NCBI GenBank assembly: GCA_905147135.1
Contig: LR990049.1
Span: 10,247,428 to 10,311,427, forward strand
Source of the DNA: Blastobasis lacticolella
Taxonomy: Eukaryota > Arthropoda > Insecta > Lepidoptera > Blastobasidae
Length of the DNA stretch: 64,000 nt
Direction: 5' to 3'
The translations under genes and the position numbers were made by a program. This document shows, piece after piece, positions 43,884 to 55,996 of this stretch (positions within the stretch are counted from its first letter, which is position 1; each line of letters begins with the position of its first letter). The notes beneath the pieces were generated by a model. The model had not been told where the DNA came from, searched no databases, and saw only the letters and a list, made by a program, of their open reading frames with translations.

Positions 43884-45286
43884 CAGTGGCGTAGCTTGCC
43901 CTCCAGGGGCCCCGTATCAATAGCTGTCTGGGGTCCCCCCTTAGTTAGAACCCCTAACTACAAGGGATGCTAATGAGTAACATAAATCCAAGCCATTCGC
44001 GTGTTAAGGCGGTACGATTTTCATACAATTTTTATGTAACGTTTGTGCAATTGGCTATTAGAAAATATGTTCAATTGTGCGCGAAATAGATTTCTACATG
44101 TTAATAAAAAGAAAAATAATGAAATCACAAAACAACGCCATCAAGCGGCGATTTGTGCTTTTTTCGATTTAACTGCTTTTGAAAAGAAACCCATTTTGCG
44201 CGCCATTGAATACATTTACTAAGAGTAGAAATCATAATACAATCATTAAACAATCAAACAAATTAAAGAATATCGGGAGAAATTATTATGGGCGTTGAAT
44301 CATCTTAATAGTAAGAATAACATATGAAAGAAAGTTCCACACCGCGTCTGTCTGCTTGTTCGCGATAAACTCAAAAACTACTGAACGGATTTTCATGCGG
44401 TCTTCACCAATTGACAAAGTGGAATCACTTTGTCTAATGAGGAAGATTTAGGTGTATAATTTGTTAATGTTTTATGTTGGTAGTTTGTATGACAAGAATC
44501 TCCTTAAAGGCCGGGGTGGACGTCGGAATTTTTGTAAATTGGCCCTTGACTTTGGTATATTAAAACCTTGCGTGATAAATATAAAAATGTCATAATTTGT
44601 TGAATAAGCGAGCGTAGCGAGCTCGATAGTTTCGCAAATTACCCCTTCAGAATACTTGCGCGAATAACATAAAATCAGTAAATGGACTATACGATGTAGA
44701 CATTTTTGACATCTGGTTTATAATAAAATTAACTTCGCAAACAATTAAACAATTAATTAATGAGCGAGCGAGCTCTATTTCTGACATTTTGGCTATAAAG
44801 TTTTCACGATTAACTTAAAAACAGTCAAATTCGAAAATCGTGTGGGCCAGAACGATTTTATTATGAGCCAGGTCCATCTGACCCGTTGAACAATGAACAG
44901 TGTAAGGAGTTTCTTAAATCTTATGATTTCACCGATAGTGCTGAATATGTTGTACATGAGATCAAGATTTTTCTCATTTTTGCTATAGGTGCATGTTTAC
45001 ACAATTTCAATGAAGTAATGAGTGAGTGCGCGTGAGGGGCTCTAAGTTGTTGTTTTTTATTAAAAATGTTCATTTTCTCTAAGCGAAAGGGGAACGAAAA
45101 CGAATTGTATCACTTAATTCATTTGCATCTTTGGCGGAGGGGGCCCCGACCCTGGTCTGAAAATCACTAAAGAATATTTTTTTGCCGTTTAACTGAAATT
45201 TAGGATAACAGTACGTATTTTTGCTTACAAACGATTTGGGACCCCGTATCATTGATACGGCTGATACGGCGGTTGTTACGCCCCTG
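43884..45286. mobile_element. Non-autonomous hAT element, 1403 bp
   Basis: Ends CAGTGGCGTAGC and, inverted, CAGGGGCGTAAC, flanked by a perfect 8-bp duplication CCTAGGTT (43876-43883, 45287-45294). Shares its termini and blocks with 34432-35466 ('GGGGGCCCCGACCCTGGTCT' and the analogous stretch there), and carries GAGCGAGCGTAGCGAGCTCG near 44610. About 370 bp longer than its relative. No coding capacity. Confidence 0.9.
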
Positions 45287-45474
45287 CCTAGGTTCTCCAA
45301 CTGGGTGAAGCATGGGATATTTACAGGTATAGCTCCGTCAACTAAGATTCATTTAGTCTATTTTTGTTGATGAGAAATGTTCGTGAAATCGTACGGATAT
45401 TAACAGTTATTAATAGCCGATAACAGTCCTCTGAGAATTTAAGCCTTCCCACATTAGTGGAGAGTTCTGTCTTA

Positions 45475-46972
45475 AGGTACGCGTCGACTAGCCCGCACCG
45501 CACGAGCCGCACGCACCGCACGCATCGCATTTCGGGTTGCTTTGTATGAGTTTGTATAGGAGTGCGTTCACTACCCGCACTGGCCGCGCCGCACAGCCGC
45601 ACCGCATTGTCAGTAGTTAGTGATACCAGCACAAAATGCGGGCGATGCGGACAGGGATACAAGAAAAAAAGGGGTTATTTGCCTGAAATGGGAGACTAAG
45701 TCCTAAAATATTTACCCATAAATATAAGAAAAAAATTGTAAGTTTAAATTGTAACTGCACTTCAGTATTTAAGCCTGCTATAAACTAGTGGGGGGGTTTG
45801 TCACAAACTCCACGCTTGGCACGTAAATCAAAAAACAGGAAACGCTGCTGACCAATTTTATAACAAAAGAAATGTCCTGAGCTGGCCTCTAAGACATTAA
45901 TCTCCTTCCTTGTACGCGTACAACATCTGTGAACTTAATGTGTTAAACTCTGTCTAAGAAGTTTAGCAACCAGCGAAATTATAAGGTCGATTGAAATCAA
46001 CAAGTAGATACCTAAGCATAACTGATTGAATAATGAGGACCGTCTGTATACAACATGATAGGAGCTAAAAGATGGACGTCTTCATTATTCTAAATCAGGT
46101 TGATTACTTGTTGATGTCAATCAATCTTATAATTTCCTAAGTCGCTTCACTTTTTAGCCAGCGTCTAAAGCTATATTCTAATCTGCCTTAATAATTTTAT
46201 GTAAAATTAAATATAAACAAAGTACCTAAGCCACTAAATATACCCCAACAATATGAACATTATCTAAATTATCTAATCCCACATACCCCTTAATTTGTGG
46301 AAGAAATCGCTGGGTTGGGATTCCTGAGGGCCGGCCCGTGACGGACACGGATATTAAACTATAGAATTTACTGCAAATATTTTCGACTTTAGAGCCTACT
46401 TACAGCTTGAGTCACAATCTATATTTTGTTTCCTTTTTTAATGGTGCATATGACATGTCTGATAGAGAAGGATATAAGTTGTTAAGTACCCATTCGAACC
46501 TTCTGCTATTGCCAATCGTTACTTTTTTTAAATTTGTGACTGAGAGTTCTAGATTATTGCTCAAAACCAAAGATTTTGGAGCATAGAGCAATAGAAAATA
46601 TAATCTTCTCTTTTGAAGAAATAAATTCTCGTTGACAGTGTTGCCACATTGGATAATTTTTTCGTCATACTGGCGAAATTGGGAGATAGCGTGGAGAAAT
46701 TTTTTAATGTGTTTTTTGACTTTGGCGAAAAATAAATTAAGAAGCGTTATTTTTATAAAACTGTTTTCATACAATAGGCAATATTATATTTAAAATAAAT
46801 ATTTTGACGAAGAATAAATTGAGAACTGGTTGTCATGGAACCATCGCCAATAATTAAACTGTTTGTTGCTTTTTGAACAGAAGATCTATGGAGTAACTTC
46901 AATAATACTTTATTTAACGACCTATAAATGGCCGGGTATATAGAAACTAGACCTCTGTGATTATTACATATT
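45475..46972 (+). repeat. 1.5-kb repeat, copy A
   Basis: Alignable along its whole length with 48288-49775 in the same orientation and clearly above 85% identical by eye. It begins with a CG-rich head (GCGTCGACTAGCCCGCACCG, then CATCGCATTTCGGGTTGC), has an AT-rich body with an internal inverted repeat (GATTGAAATCAACAAGTA at 45990 against TACTTGTTGATGTCAATC at 46108), and fades out after TGTGATTATTACATATT. The minus-strand frame 46412-46774 (120 codons) is broken in copy B and matches nothing I know. Likely a non-autonomous transposon of unknown class. Confidence 0.7.
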
Positions 46973-48065
46973 TATCTTTTGGTACTTGGATGAGGACGTG
47001 ATTGTCAACACCAATTTATTTATTTATTTATTTAACTGTTTATTGTACACAATAATGATATACAGAAAAATATAATAGAACAACAGACACAACAGGCGCT
47101 GCTTATTTCTAAAAAGAAATTTCTTCCAGCAGGCCTACAGAAGAGAGATGTTAGACTAAAGTAACGCAGATACGACGTGCACAATAATTGAATATTTAAA
47201 TACATAAATATATTATATTATAATATATAGGTATATAAAGCTAATATAAACGTATTATTAAAACAAGCGATATAAAATACATAAATATATAAGTTATGGA
47301 CTAGACAGGGAAAGATAATATTCCTTGACTCTCTTTTTTCCAACCTCGTCTCGTCAAAAAGACGGGGGTAGTTTTCCAATCGACCAACTTCATCTGTTTG
47401 TCAAAAGTGACACTTTACTAGAAGGCGACGTTAGTTCTGATTTCGGCCACGTCCAAAATATTCATGAAGGGCTATAATACATACATATAGCTTGTCAAAA
47501 AGATGATGCTGCTGATGTTGCTCTATGCCCTCCCATTGAAATTCTGAACGCGTCTCCTTGATTGATAACACACCTCTCCTTGGGAGATACAAAAATGAAT
47601 GGGTTGACATCGCTGAGTCGGACATGAGAGCCAACCGAGGCTTACGACGTGAGGATACCGAACATCAGGCGAATTGGAGGAGAGAAGAAGCAGGATAGGG
47701 GTTCCTGGCAGAAGCCAGGATTGACTGTTTGGCTGATGGTCAAGATTATGAATGTTGTATCATTTAGATTTCACCCGATTTCTTAGTGGTAAACACTAGA
47801 TATTATCAATAATTAATTTCAATATCTTTGATCGTTGGCGACTCCATAGTCGTCTTGTTTTGATATTTTTATAGTGTATTAGTGCCAAAAAATGTCTGCC
47901 CCATTTACTGCGTCATTTTCTAGTTCTATTAATATTTGGAGAGATAACCGTATATTTTTGTTTCTCTTTTTCACTTTGAGAGAGGATAATCCTATAACCG
48001 ACATACAGCAAAGTTATTATATACTTATATTATATACTTAATTTTATTTTTGAGAGCACAGAGAA
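46973..48065. other. Repeat debris between the two 1.5-kb copies
   Basis: 47016-47160 is the 3'-end repeat also at 54283-54450 and, inverted, 56930-57045 ('TTATTTCTAAAAAGAAATTT', CCAGCAGGCCTACAG). 47595-47710 is an RTE C-terminal remnant on the plus strand (WVDIAESDMRANRGL). 47768-47880 resembles 52693-52800 ('CACCCGATTTCTTAGTG', 'ACTCCATAGTCG'). No gene. Confidence 0.55.
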
Positions 48066-48279
48066 CGAGTAATCAGGGTTACCATCTAAGCATTTTTTGA
48101 GATGTCATTATTAGTACCAAATCATGACACACAGTTGGCAACCCTGCCCGCAATTGCGGTTCGTGCGGTGCGGCCAGTGTGGCCATGCCATCAGCAACGT
48201 CAGCAATATCTCAATGCGATGCGTGCGGCGCGTGCGGCGCGTGCGGCTCTTGCGGTGCGGGCTAGTCGACGCGTAGCTT
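48066..48279 (-). repeat. CG-rich head of a related element, inverted
   Basis: Matches 55792-55996 closely (GGTTACCATCTAAGC, 'CCTGCCCGCAATTGCGGT', 'GGCCATGCCATCAGCAACGT', 'GCAATATCTCAATGCGATGC'). On the minus strand it starts with the same head as copies A and B but continues differently. It meets copy B head to head at 48280. Confidence 0.65.
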
Positions 48280-48340
48280 AAAGCTACGCGTCGACTAGCC
48301 CGCACCGCACGAGCCGCACGCGCCGCACGCATCGCATTTC
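48222..48340. repeat. Large palindrome at the element junction
   Basis: Centred on A48280. The first 29 bases of each arm are identical (AAGCTACGCGTCGACTAGCC and onwards), and after one mismatch a further 20 match; the left arm has one extra GCCGCACGC unit. GC-rich and able to extrude a cruciform or hairpin. The reading frames in it are by-products of the CG repeats. Confidence 0.85.
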
Positions 48341-49775
48341 GGGTTGCTTTGTATGAGTTTGTATAGGAGTGCGTTCACTACCCGCACTGGCCGCGCCGCA
48401 CAGCCGCACCGCATTGTCAGTAGTTAGGGATACCAGCATAAAATGCGGGCGATGCGGACAGGGATACAAGAAAAAAAGGCGTTATTTGCCTGAAATGGGA
48501 GAGTAAGTCCTAAAATATTTACCCATAAATATAAGAAAAAAATTGTAAGTTTAAATTATAACTGCACTTCAGTATTTAAGCCTGCTATAAACTAGTGGGG
48601 GGTTTTGTCACAAACTCCACGCTTGGCACGTAAATCAAAAAACAGGAAACGCTGCTGACCAATTTTACAACAAAAGAAATGTCCTGAGCTGGCCTCTAAG
48701 ACATTAATCTCTTTCCTTGTACGCGTACAACATCTGTGAACTTAATGTGTTAAACTCTGTCTAAGAAGTTTAGCAACCAGCGAAATTATAAGATTGATTG
48801 AAATCAACAAGTAGATACCTAAGCATAACTGATTGAATAATGAGGACCGTCTGTATACAACAAGATAGGAGCTAAAAGATGGACGTCTTCATTATTCTAA
48901 ATCAGGTTGATTACTTGTTGATGTCAATCATTCTTATAATTTCCTAAGTCGCTTCACTTTTTAGACAGCGTCTAAAGCTATAATATAATCTGCCCTAATA
49001 ATTTTATGTAAAATTAAATATAAACAAAGTACCTAAGCCACTAAATATACCCCAACAATATGAACATTATCTAAAATATCTAATCCCACATACCCCTAAA
49101 TTTGTGGAAGAAATCGCTGGGTGGGAACCCTGAGGGCCGGCCCGTGACGTCACACGGATATTAAACTATAGAATTTGCCGCAAATATATTCGACTTTAGA
49201 GCCTACATATAGCTGGAGTCACAATCTATATTTTGTTTCCTTTTTTAATGATGCATATGACATGTCTGATAGAGAAGGATATAAGTTGTTAAGTACCCAT
49301 TCGAACCTACTGCTATTATCAACTGTTAGTATTTTTTAATTTGTGACTGAGAGTTCTAGATAATTGCTCGAAACCAAAGATTTTGGATCATACAGCAATC
49401 GAAACTATAGACTTCTCTTTTTAGAAAGAAATTCTCGTTGACAGCGTTGCCACATTGGATTATTTTTTCGCTATACTGGCGAAGTTTGGAGACAGCGTGG
49501 CGAAATTTTATAGTGTTTTACTTTGGCGAAAAATAAATTAGGAACTGGTAAATTTTTAAATGCTATTTTTATACAATAAGTTATATTATAAGTAATAGTC
49601 AAATTGAAGAAAAACAAATTTAGTTCTGGTTGACTTGGAAACATTGCCAATATTTGGCCCAATGTTTGTTGTTCCTAGAACAGAGCATCTATGGAGTAGC
49701 TTCAATAATACTTATTTTGATGACCTATAAAATAACGGGTGGTGCAGAAGCCACACTGTTGAGATTATTACATAT
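48288..49775 (+). repeat. 1.5-kb repeat, copy B
   Basis: Direct copy of 45475-46972. It shares 'GGATACAAGAAAAAAAGG', 'AGATGGACGTCTTCATTATT' and the 3' block TATGGAGTAGCTTCAATAAT. Small indels and substitutions distinguish it from copy A. Confidence 0.7.
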
Positions 49776-50240
49776 TGAAGTTTGTATAATTTTTTTTATA
49801 CGGCTGAGAAACAGGCAAGCGGGCCACCTGATGGAAAGTGGTCACCGCCGCCTATGGACATCAGCAACACTAGGGGATATACGGATCAAATACAGGTATT
49901 ATATACAGATCTACTGTGGTTTGAAGCTTAACGTCGCCAAAAGAAGACCTATATGGCTAGCTGCAGCGCGGATCTTGAAAGCATTCGTATAAACAGCGTA
50001 AATGGCAATAGAACATAGAAGTTCAATTATTTTGGATCCGTGCTGCATGAGTCCGGCGAGTAGGGTCTAGTCCTGAATCCTGATTTACTACTCGAATTAC
50101 TGTTGTTAAGTTTCATTAAGTTAAACAAACGTTCAGCTTGTTGTATTGACTTATTTCCATTTCAATTACAATATTCGCATCTTCCATATTATGCACATTG
50201 TTGAACGTATTTTAACATCACACTGTTTTAGTCATACATT
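49776..50240. other. Non-coding, interspersed-repeat fragment
   Basis: 49795-49880 carries 'CAAGCGGGCCACCTGATGGA' and AAGTGGTCACCGCCGCCTAT, a short repeat also present at 28761, 8504 and 59259. The rest is unassigned. Confidence 0.5.
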
Positions 50241-52130
50241 TTATAAAAAGCAAAGTGCAAAGCCAGTAACTGTATGTTCTGTATTATTATATTTATCTAC
50301 ACAGTTATGGGCAATGGTTGTCCATGCTATTTTATTACTTTTTTCGTTTATTTTACATCTGATTTTGTTTACAAGTGTTTGGTTAAGTCTTTCATTTAAT
50401 CCATTAGAAAAAGGAGCATTTACTGCAGTGAAGACTATTGGTATTGATTTTTCATTTAAATATGTTTTAAATTCTTTTGAATTGATTCCCGGGTATTGAT
50501 CACAGAGAAGTATGCCTATTGTATCCGAATCGGTAACGTTATTGATTAATTTTACAAAGTCATTAGCACTTTGTGTTTTTGAGGTAACAATATAAGCGAA
50601 CCGAGTAAAATGGTCTACTAGCAGATGCAAATATCTTTTAGTTGATCGTGAACCTCCAAACCCTCCAATTGTGTCTATTGAGACAATTTCAAAAGGTTTT
50701 GTAGCTGGACCTAAATGTGACATTAGACCATACTTATTTTGTCCTCTTGTTTTATTTTTTATGCATATCTCACAGCTTTTACAATGTTTTTGAATATTTA
50801 TAGTTAAATGTTTTGCTGTATATACTGTACTAATTTTGTTTTGCATTTGTTTTACACCTAAATGACACATATTTTCATGTACATCTTTAATAAGTTTTTT
50901 ACTGAAATTTTCAGATAACACAATTTTCTCCTTTTTTTTTATTGTTTTGTAATAAACATTATGTCTTGATATTAATTTTGATTTATTGTTTTGAATTTCT
51001 GTATTGTTTTTCTGATCTGTAACGATATCATTAAGTTTTAGCATGTTTACAATTTTTAATTGTTCATCCGTATCTTCATTTGCTGCTAACACCGGATTCC
51101 TACTTAAACAGTCTGCTTCTATATTTTCTTTTCCCGGAGTGTATTTGATTTTAAAATCATATTGTGATAAGTAATATGTTAAATCCCCTAATTCATCATC
51201 TGTTCTAGATTTTATATTTAAATTTTCTAATGGTTTGTGATCAGAATATACTGTAAAAGTCTTACCTATTAGCCAGTACTGCCAGTATTTTATTGCTTCT
51301 TTAATAGCTAAACATTCTAAAAAAACGGCTTTTTTTGTCCTTTGTACTTAATTTAACTTTTTTGAAAAATATGCCACTGGCTTGTCCTTTCCATTTGCTT
51401 GTGTTTGCTTTAACACGGCCCCTATACCTTCTAAAGATGCGTCTGTATGGATAATTATCGGCAAATTCTGGTCAAATATTTCTAAGATTGGCTGTGAACA
51501 CAACAATTTTTTTACATTTTCAAAAGATCTTTGACAATCTGCTGTCCAAATAAATTTTTGATTTTTTCTAAGTAAATTATGCAAGGATTCCAAAATTATC
51601 GCACTTCTTGGGATGTATTCATGATAGAAGTTAATTTTACCAAGAAATTGTCGAACATTTTTTTGAGTCTTTGGTATTGGAAATTCTTTTATTGAAACTA
51701 AATTATCTCTTATGGGCCGCACTGTATTATTATTTATTAAATGTTACCTAGTATCCTTTGGAAAATTGCCGGTGAAGTCTTCAAACCAAATGGCAAACAG
51801 GTCCACTGAAAATGTCCTTCCTGTGTTACAAAAGCAGTTTTCTTTCTATCTTCTATTCTAAGCGGGATTGACCAGAAGGCTGAATTTATGTCCAAAGTCG
51901 TGAAATATGTTGAGTCTCTTGTTTTTATCACTAGGTCGTCGATCAGTGGAAAAGGTTGAGCTTGAGGTACCACTATTTTATTTAGATCTCTAAAGTCTAT
52001 ACACAATCTTGATTTTCTATTGTCTTCTTTTTTGAAAGCCAAAGTTACCGGCGCCGCAAATGGACTATAAGATTCTTCAATAAGATTTTTATCTAGTAGC
52101 TTAGCTACTTGTCCTTCAATTTCCTTTTTA
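50241..52130 (-). pseudogene. Ty3/Gypsy-type LTR retrotransposon pol, decayed
   Basis: In order on the minus strand: RT (51737-52042; KSRLCIDFRDLNKIVVPQAQ, TTLDINSAFWSIPL, LPFGLKTSPAIFQRILGNI), a tether/RNase H part (51348-51722; NVRQFLGKINFYHEYIP, HTDASLEGIGAVLKQ), and integrase (50241-51092; zinc-finger CKSCEICIKN, first Asp in FEIVSIDTIGG, second in LLCDQYPGINS, Glu in NGLNERLNQTL). The segment with the RT catalytic YxDD between FQRILGNI and the next frame is absent, and frames are broken between domains. No LTRs, gag or env were found. The plus-strand frame 50146-50499 is antisense to integrase and not a gene. Confidence 0.85.
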
Positions 52131-54282
52131 TATTACAACCACTACATCACGGTGAGGTTATGACAGCCATCTTTTTGCGTCGTTATTAATACTGTCGGCC
52201 GCCATTACTTGTGGCGCCATCTACAAGGTATATGCTCACATAGTGACTCTTTACCGACCGAGGCTGCTATACAGTACAACTTAAAGAAAATAATATATTA
52301 TTTTCTTTATATATAGTTCCGCTTGATGTCACTAGATGGCGCTGCCTACCTTTTACATCGCGGTAGTGATATGTACCGTGTATAATTTGTGATGTGAATT
52401 TGTAATATACCTTTTTTGAATCTGGACTTCGACTGGTTTCATTGTTAACCCGTTCCTAGTTCACCTACCCTTGGGAACACCCTAGAGTACTGAGCCCGCA
52501 AAATTGCTGAGCTTGTTTACACATGTTAGATGTATGGTTTATGTGGTGTGAGACATCGCGGATAATATCGAAGGCTTAGTCACGATTGTTGGTACCTAAA
52601 CCTGCCTGTATCAGGAAAGAGGTCCGTTTTTATTTCTTAGTGTTATTACACGTTTTATTACTCAATTTATTAAACGTGTAAATTAACATAACACCCGATT
52701 TCTTAGTGCTACACACTAAATATTAAGAATTAATAAATTCAGTAACTTTTTCTAGTTGGTCACTCCATAGTCGCCTTGTTCTGAAATTTTCGAATTTACG
52801 TCTTTTTATGTAAACCCGGCCAAAGAATTTTATCTACACGCAGTTCGCCAGATCCATTCGTATGGCCGGTATGCATAGGCATACCGCTGTAAAGAGTTAT
52901 ATAGTGCCACAAACACAGACAATCAGATAGACCCGGTGTCAGCGGCGGCGACGGCGATGACATACACTTACCAGCACAAAAAGTGTCTGCTTTGTAAAGC
53001 CAAGAAGCAAAGCATGAACATTGATAATTCAATATATCTTTCTGTAATTTGTAGATCTACATATCAGGACTCAGCTAACTTTCGTGCGCAATACTAGTAT
53101 AAGAGTGGGTATAGTACAGAATACTATACCTACTCTTACAATGCTATTACAATTCGAAGTTCAGGCTGAGACGTACTCAATAGTAGGAGATGCCTATCTT
53201 TCAGCAATAGAATGACATGGCTGTTGGGAGACAATTTCAAAACCGTTAATAATGTAGCTATTGAATAAAAATTCGATATTTAAAATAAAACATTTACTCA
53301 AAAATATTGTAGTGTGGTCATTATTTTGACAACCTTCTTAGTAAGAAAAATTCAAATCCTAAGTACCTCAAAAATTCAAAACCCAAAAGTAACTAAGTAG
53401 ATATTGAATAATAATATTATAAAGAGGAAAGGTTCGATTTTTTGTTTGTTTGTATTGAATAGGCTTCGAAACTACAGGACCGATTTCAAAAATTCTTTCA
53501 CCGTTGGGAAGCTACACTATCCCCGGGTGACATAAGCTATATTATATTTTCTAAAAAATTATGGATCATTACTAAAACTCCAATAATGTAATCCAAGGTG
53601 TAAAACATACCCAAAAAATTCCTTACAACGCGTGTGCTGCGAAAACTATTGATGATAGAACAAAATAATGTACTACGACTTTGCAGAACACATCATTATC
53701 TACAAAAAGTGTTGCGACAGTATATGTCTAACTATTATAGTTATGTCACAATAATGGTCTTTTATTTTTAAAATTTAATTGAAATGCCGCCGCTAAAAAA
53801 CGTTCTTTATTTGTACCTTAGCTATAATCCTTATCAAAATCAATTACTTTATATTCACGACTGCTTCAATACCTTTATAAACCTTTTTGAATTATTCAAT
53901 TCAGACATTCCATTCGAAAGATATCACGAGTTTAAAAATGTGAATATTAGAAAAAGTCGCGTGTTCGCCGCTCAGTCCGCTCGACTATCTAGGCAGCACG
54001 GGGTACGTGGAGGGGAGTCAATGTCAAGAAATAAAGTGCCGGGCGGCTTACTCACGCGGTCGGCTCCCTACGCAGCGGTCGTGTGATGAATCGAATAATT
54101 TTCGCTTGAAAGTAAACCGTGTACCCGTAGTGGCACTCGTGCGAAGCCGCGGCTGCTAGTATTGAATAAAACTTAAATGTATACAGTAAACCATTTAGGT
54201 CCTAAAAATTATTGTAATTTGATTGTAATTGACGACCTTTTAAGTTAGATGAGCTCGTAGATCCTAGATGTTACTCTTTATT
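52131..54282. other. Non-coding, nothing firmly recognised
   Basis: 52693-52800 is a second copy of the repeat at 47768-47880. A short inverted repeat (TTACACGTTTTATTAC against TTTATTAAACGTGTAA) lies at 52645-52682. 53940-54085 is GC-richer with a frame ending SMSRNKVPGGLLTRSAP, not convincing as coding. No LTR for the upstream pol fragment could be identified. Confidence 0.45.
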
Positions 54283-54450
54283 GTATTTATTTATTTAACA
54301 ATTTATTGCACACAATATAAAAAATTATAATTTTTGCATACAATATAGTATACAGAAATTACAAAATTAAAGACGACACAACAGGCACTACTTATTTCTA
54401 AGAAGAACTCTCTTCCAGCAGGCCTATAGAAGAGGGACATTATAGATTAT
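54283..54450 (-). repeat. LINE 3'-end repeat, copy
   Basis: Matches 47016-47160 and, inverted, 56930-57045 ('AACAATTTATTGCACACAAT', 'GACACAACAGGCACTACTTA', TTCCAGCAGGCCTATAGAAG). Read against the LINE at 56655 it is the 3' untranslated tail in minus orientation. Confidence 0.65.
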
Positions 54451-55791
54451 AGGGGATGAGACGTGCGCATTAGTTTAAAAACATATCTATATTTAATAAA
54501 CTACATAAATTATAAATGAGAACTAAACATTAAGAATAAACTAAAAATACACTTTGCCCGAGAACTCGAAACGCTAAAAGTATGATTAGAAATGCAGTCA
54601 CGAGGTTCTTAACCTGGGAATCAGCCTACTACAACAAACTTATGAAATTTTAATACGTACTTTTTTTGCTTATTTACATTTTGTCGTAGTTACGTCAGTT
54701 TTACTCAAAGACTAACTTAGACCTAGATATAATGACCTAGAAATAATAATGTTGCCACAACACATTTATGTTATTAAGATAAGACTCATTGCTATGTTAC
54801 GGGTACAAACCTCCTTGGTTTTTACGTAATTGTAGTAGTATAAGTGTTTATAGAAAATGTAAAAAAAATAAAAAATAAAAATACACACAATATAGTATAT
54901 TTATAAATACACATACATATATACATAATAAAATAAATACAGGTATTGTATAACATTCAGGCACATAATGTTCCTTTACACGCTTTTTAAAGATGCATTT
55001 TGATTTTGTATGTATCAGCAACTCGTGGCCCCTCGTAGGTATAGTTGCTCTGCTCAATCCGACTCGTGCAGACGGTTTGAATGCTTGTACAAATTTGTAC
55101 AAACAGTAATATATCTGAAATAAGTAAGTAATAATGTTATGATATAAAGATGTTTTTGAGGTTTGGTTTTGAAATTGAAATAGAACAAAGAAAAGTATTT
55201 TTAAGATCAATAAAACTGGAAATATATTTTGACCAGCTTTTGCCCGCAAGCACGCCCGCGTAGAAATCGTTTTTATGACAGTTTAGCTTTTGCCCGCGTT
55301 ACCATTTTAAATGGCCTTCGAAGGATTGTATGAAAGTTGACCTATTCGTCCGTTTTTTTGCAACGGAGTGTAAATAACTAATAGTACCTAATAATAATGT
55401 AGGAAATATGTAAATACGTACCAATTAATAATATATGCTTACCTTAAACAAACTACCAGTCTTTTTCTGGCACTACAGCCCTTCTAAACTTTGTGTGTTG
55501 TTTTGTCAAATAGAGCTTGAGAATATCTCGGAAACTATGAAACTAGATTTTTAACATACGAATGTAATCAAGAAATATTGGTCTCTCATATTTATTTTAT
55601 GAACCCATGCTTGACGTTATTTCGGTTTACGTTCCTCTTCATCTGCCAACAAACAACATCTCTTCATCAATATCCATTACAAGAAATTAAATGATACTTT
55701 AATGAACTAATATTATAAATATAGAGGGATAACCCGTACCTACAGTCAGCAAAGACTTTAATTTTTTTTAGAGCAAAGAGAAAGAGCAATC
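54451..55791. other. Non-coding, nothing recognised
   Basis: AT-rich. The 133-codon minus-strand frame at 54848-55249 is built from runs of Phe, Tyr, Leu and Ile and is not supported as a gene. Confidence 0.45.
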
Positions 55792-55996
55792 GGGGTTACC
55801 ATCTAAGCGTTATTTTGAAGTGTCATTTATTAGACCAAACCATGATACACAGTTGGCATCCCTGCCCGCAATTGCGGTGCGTGCGGTGCGGCCAGTGTGG
55901 CCATGCCATCAGCAACGTCAGCAATATCTCAATGCGATGCGTGCGGCGCGTGCGGCGCGTGCGGCTCTTGCGGTGCGGACTAGTCGACGCGTAGCT
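55792..55996 (-). repeat. CG-rich element head, inverted copy
   Basis: About 205 bp nearly identical to 48066-48279 and ending in GACTAGTCGACGCGTAGCTT. Here it is not fused to a 1.5-kb copy, which shows the two halves at 48280 are independent units. Confidence 0.65.

Noticed and set aside
45342..45662. Minus-strand frames in the CG-rich heads (also 48111-48469 and 55820-56101)
   Set aside because: The Arg/Ala/Val repeats are produced by tandem GTGCGGC units; the frames recur with the repeat and differ between copies.
50146..50499. 117-codon plus-strand frame as a membrane protein
   Set aside because: It is hydrophobic only because it is antisense to the retrotransposon integrase region and downstream AT-rich DNA.
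52131..52440. LTR for the Gypsy-type pol fragment
   Set aside because: Inverted TACATCRCGG-like words are present, but no direct repeat pair, TG...CA ends or primer-binding site could be found on either side of the pol fragment.
54848..55249. 133-codon minus-strand frame as a membrane protein
   Set aside because: Composed of Phe/Tyr/Leu/Ile runs from AT-rich repeats, without conserved motif, splice context or start context.
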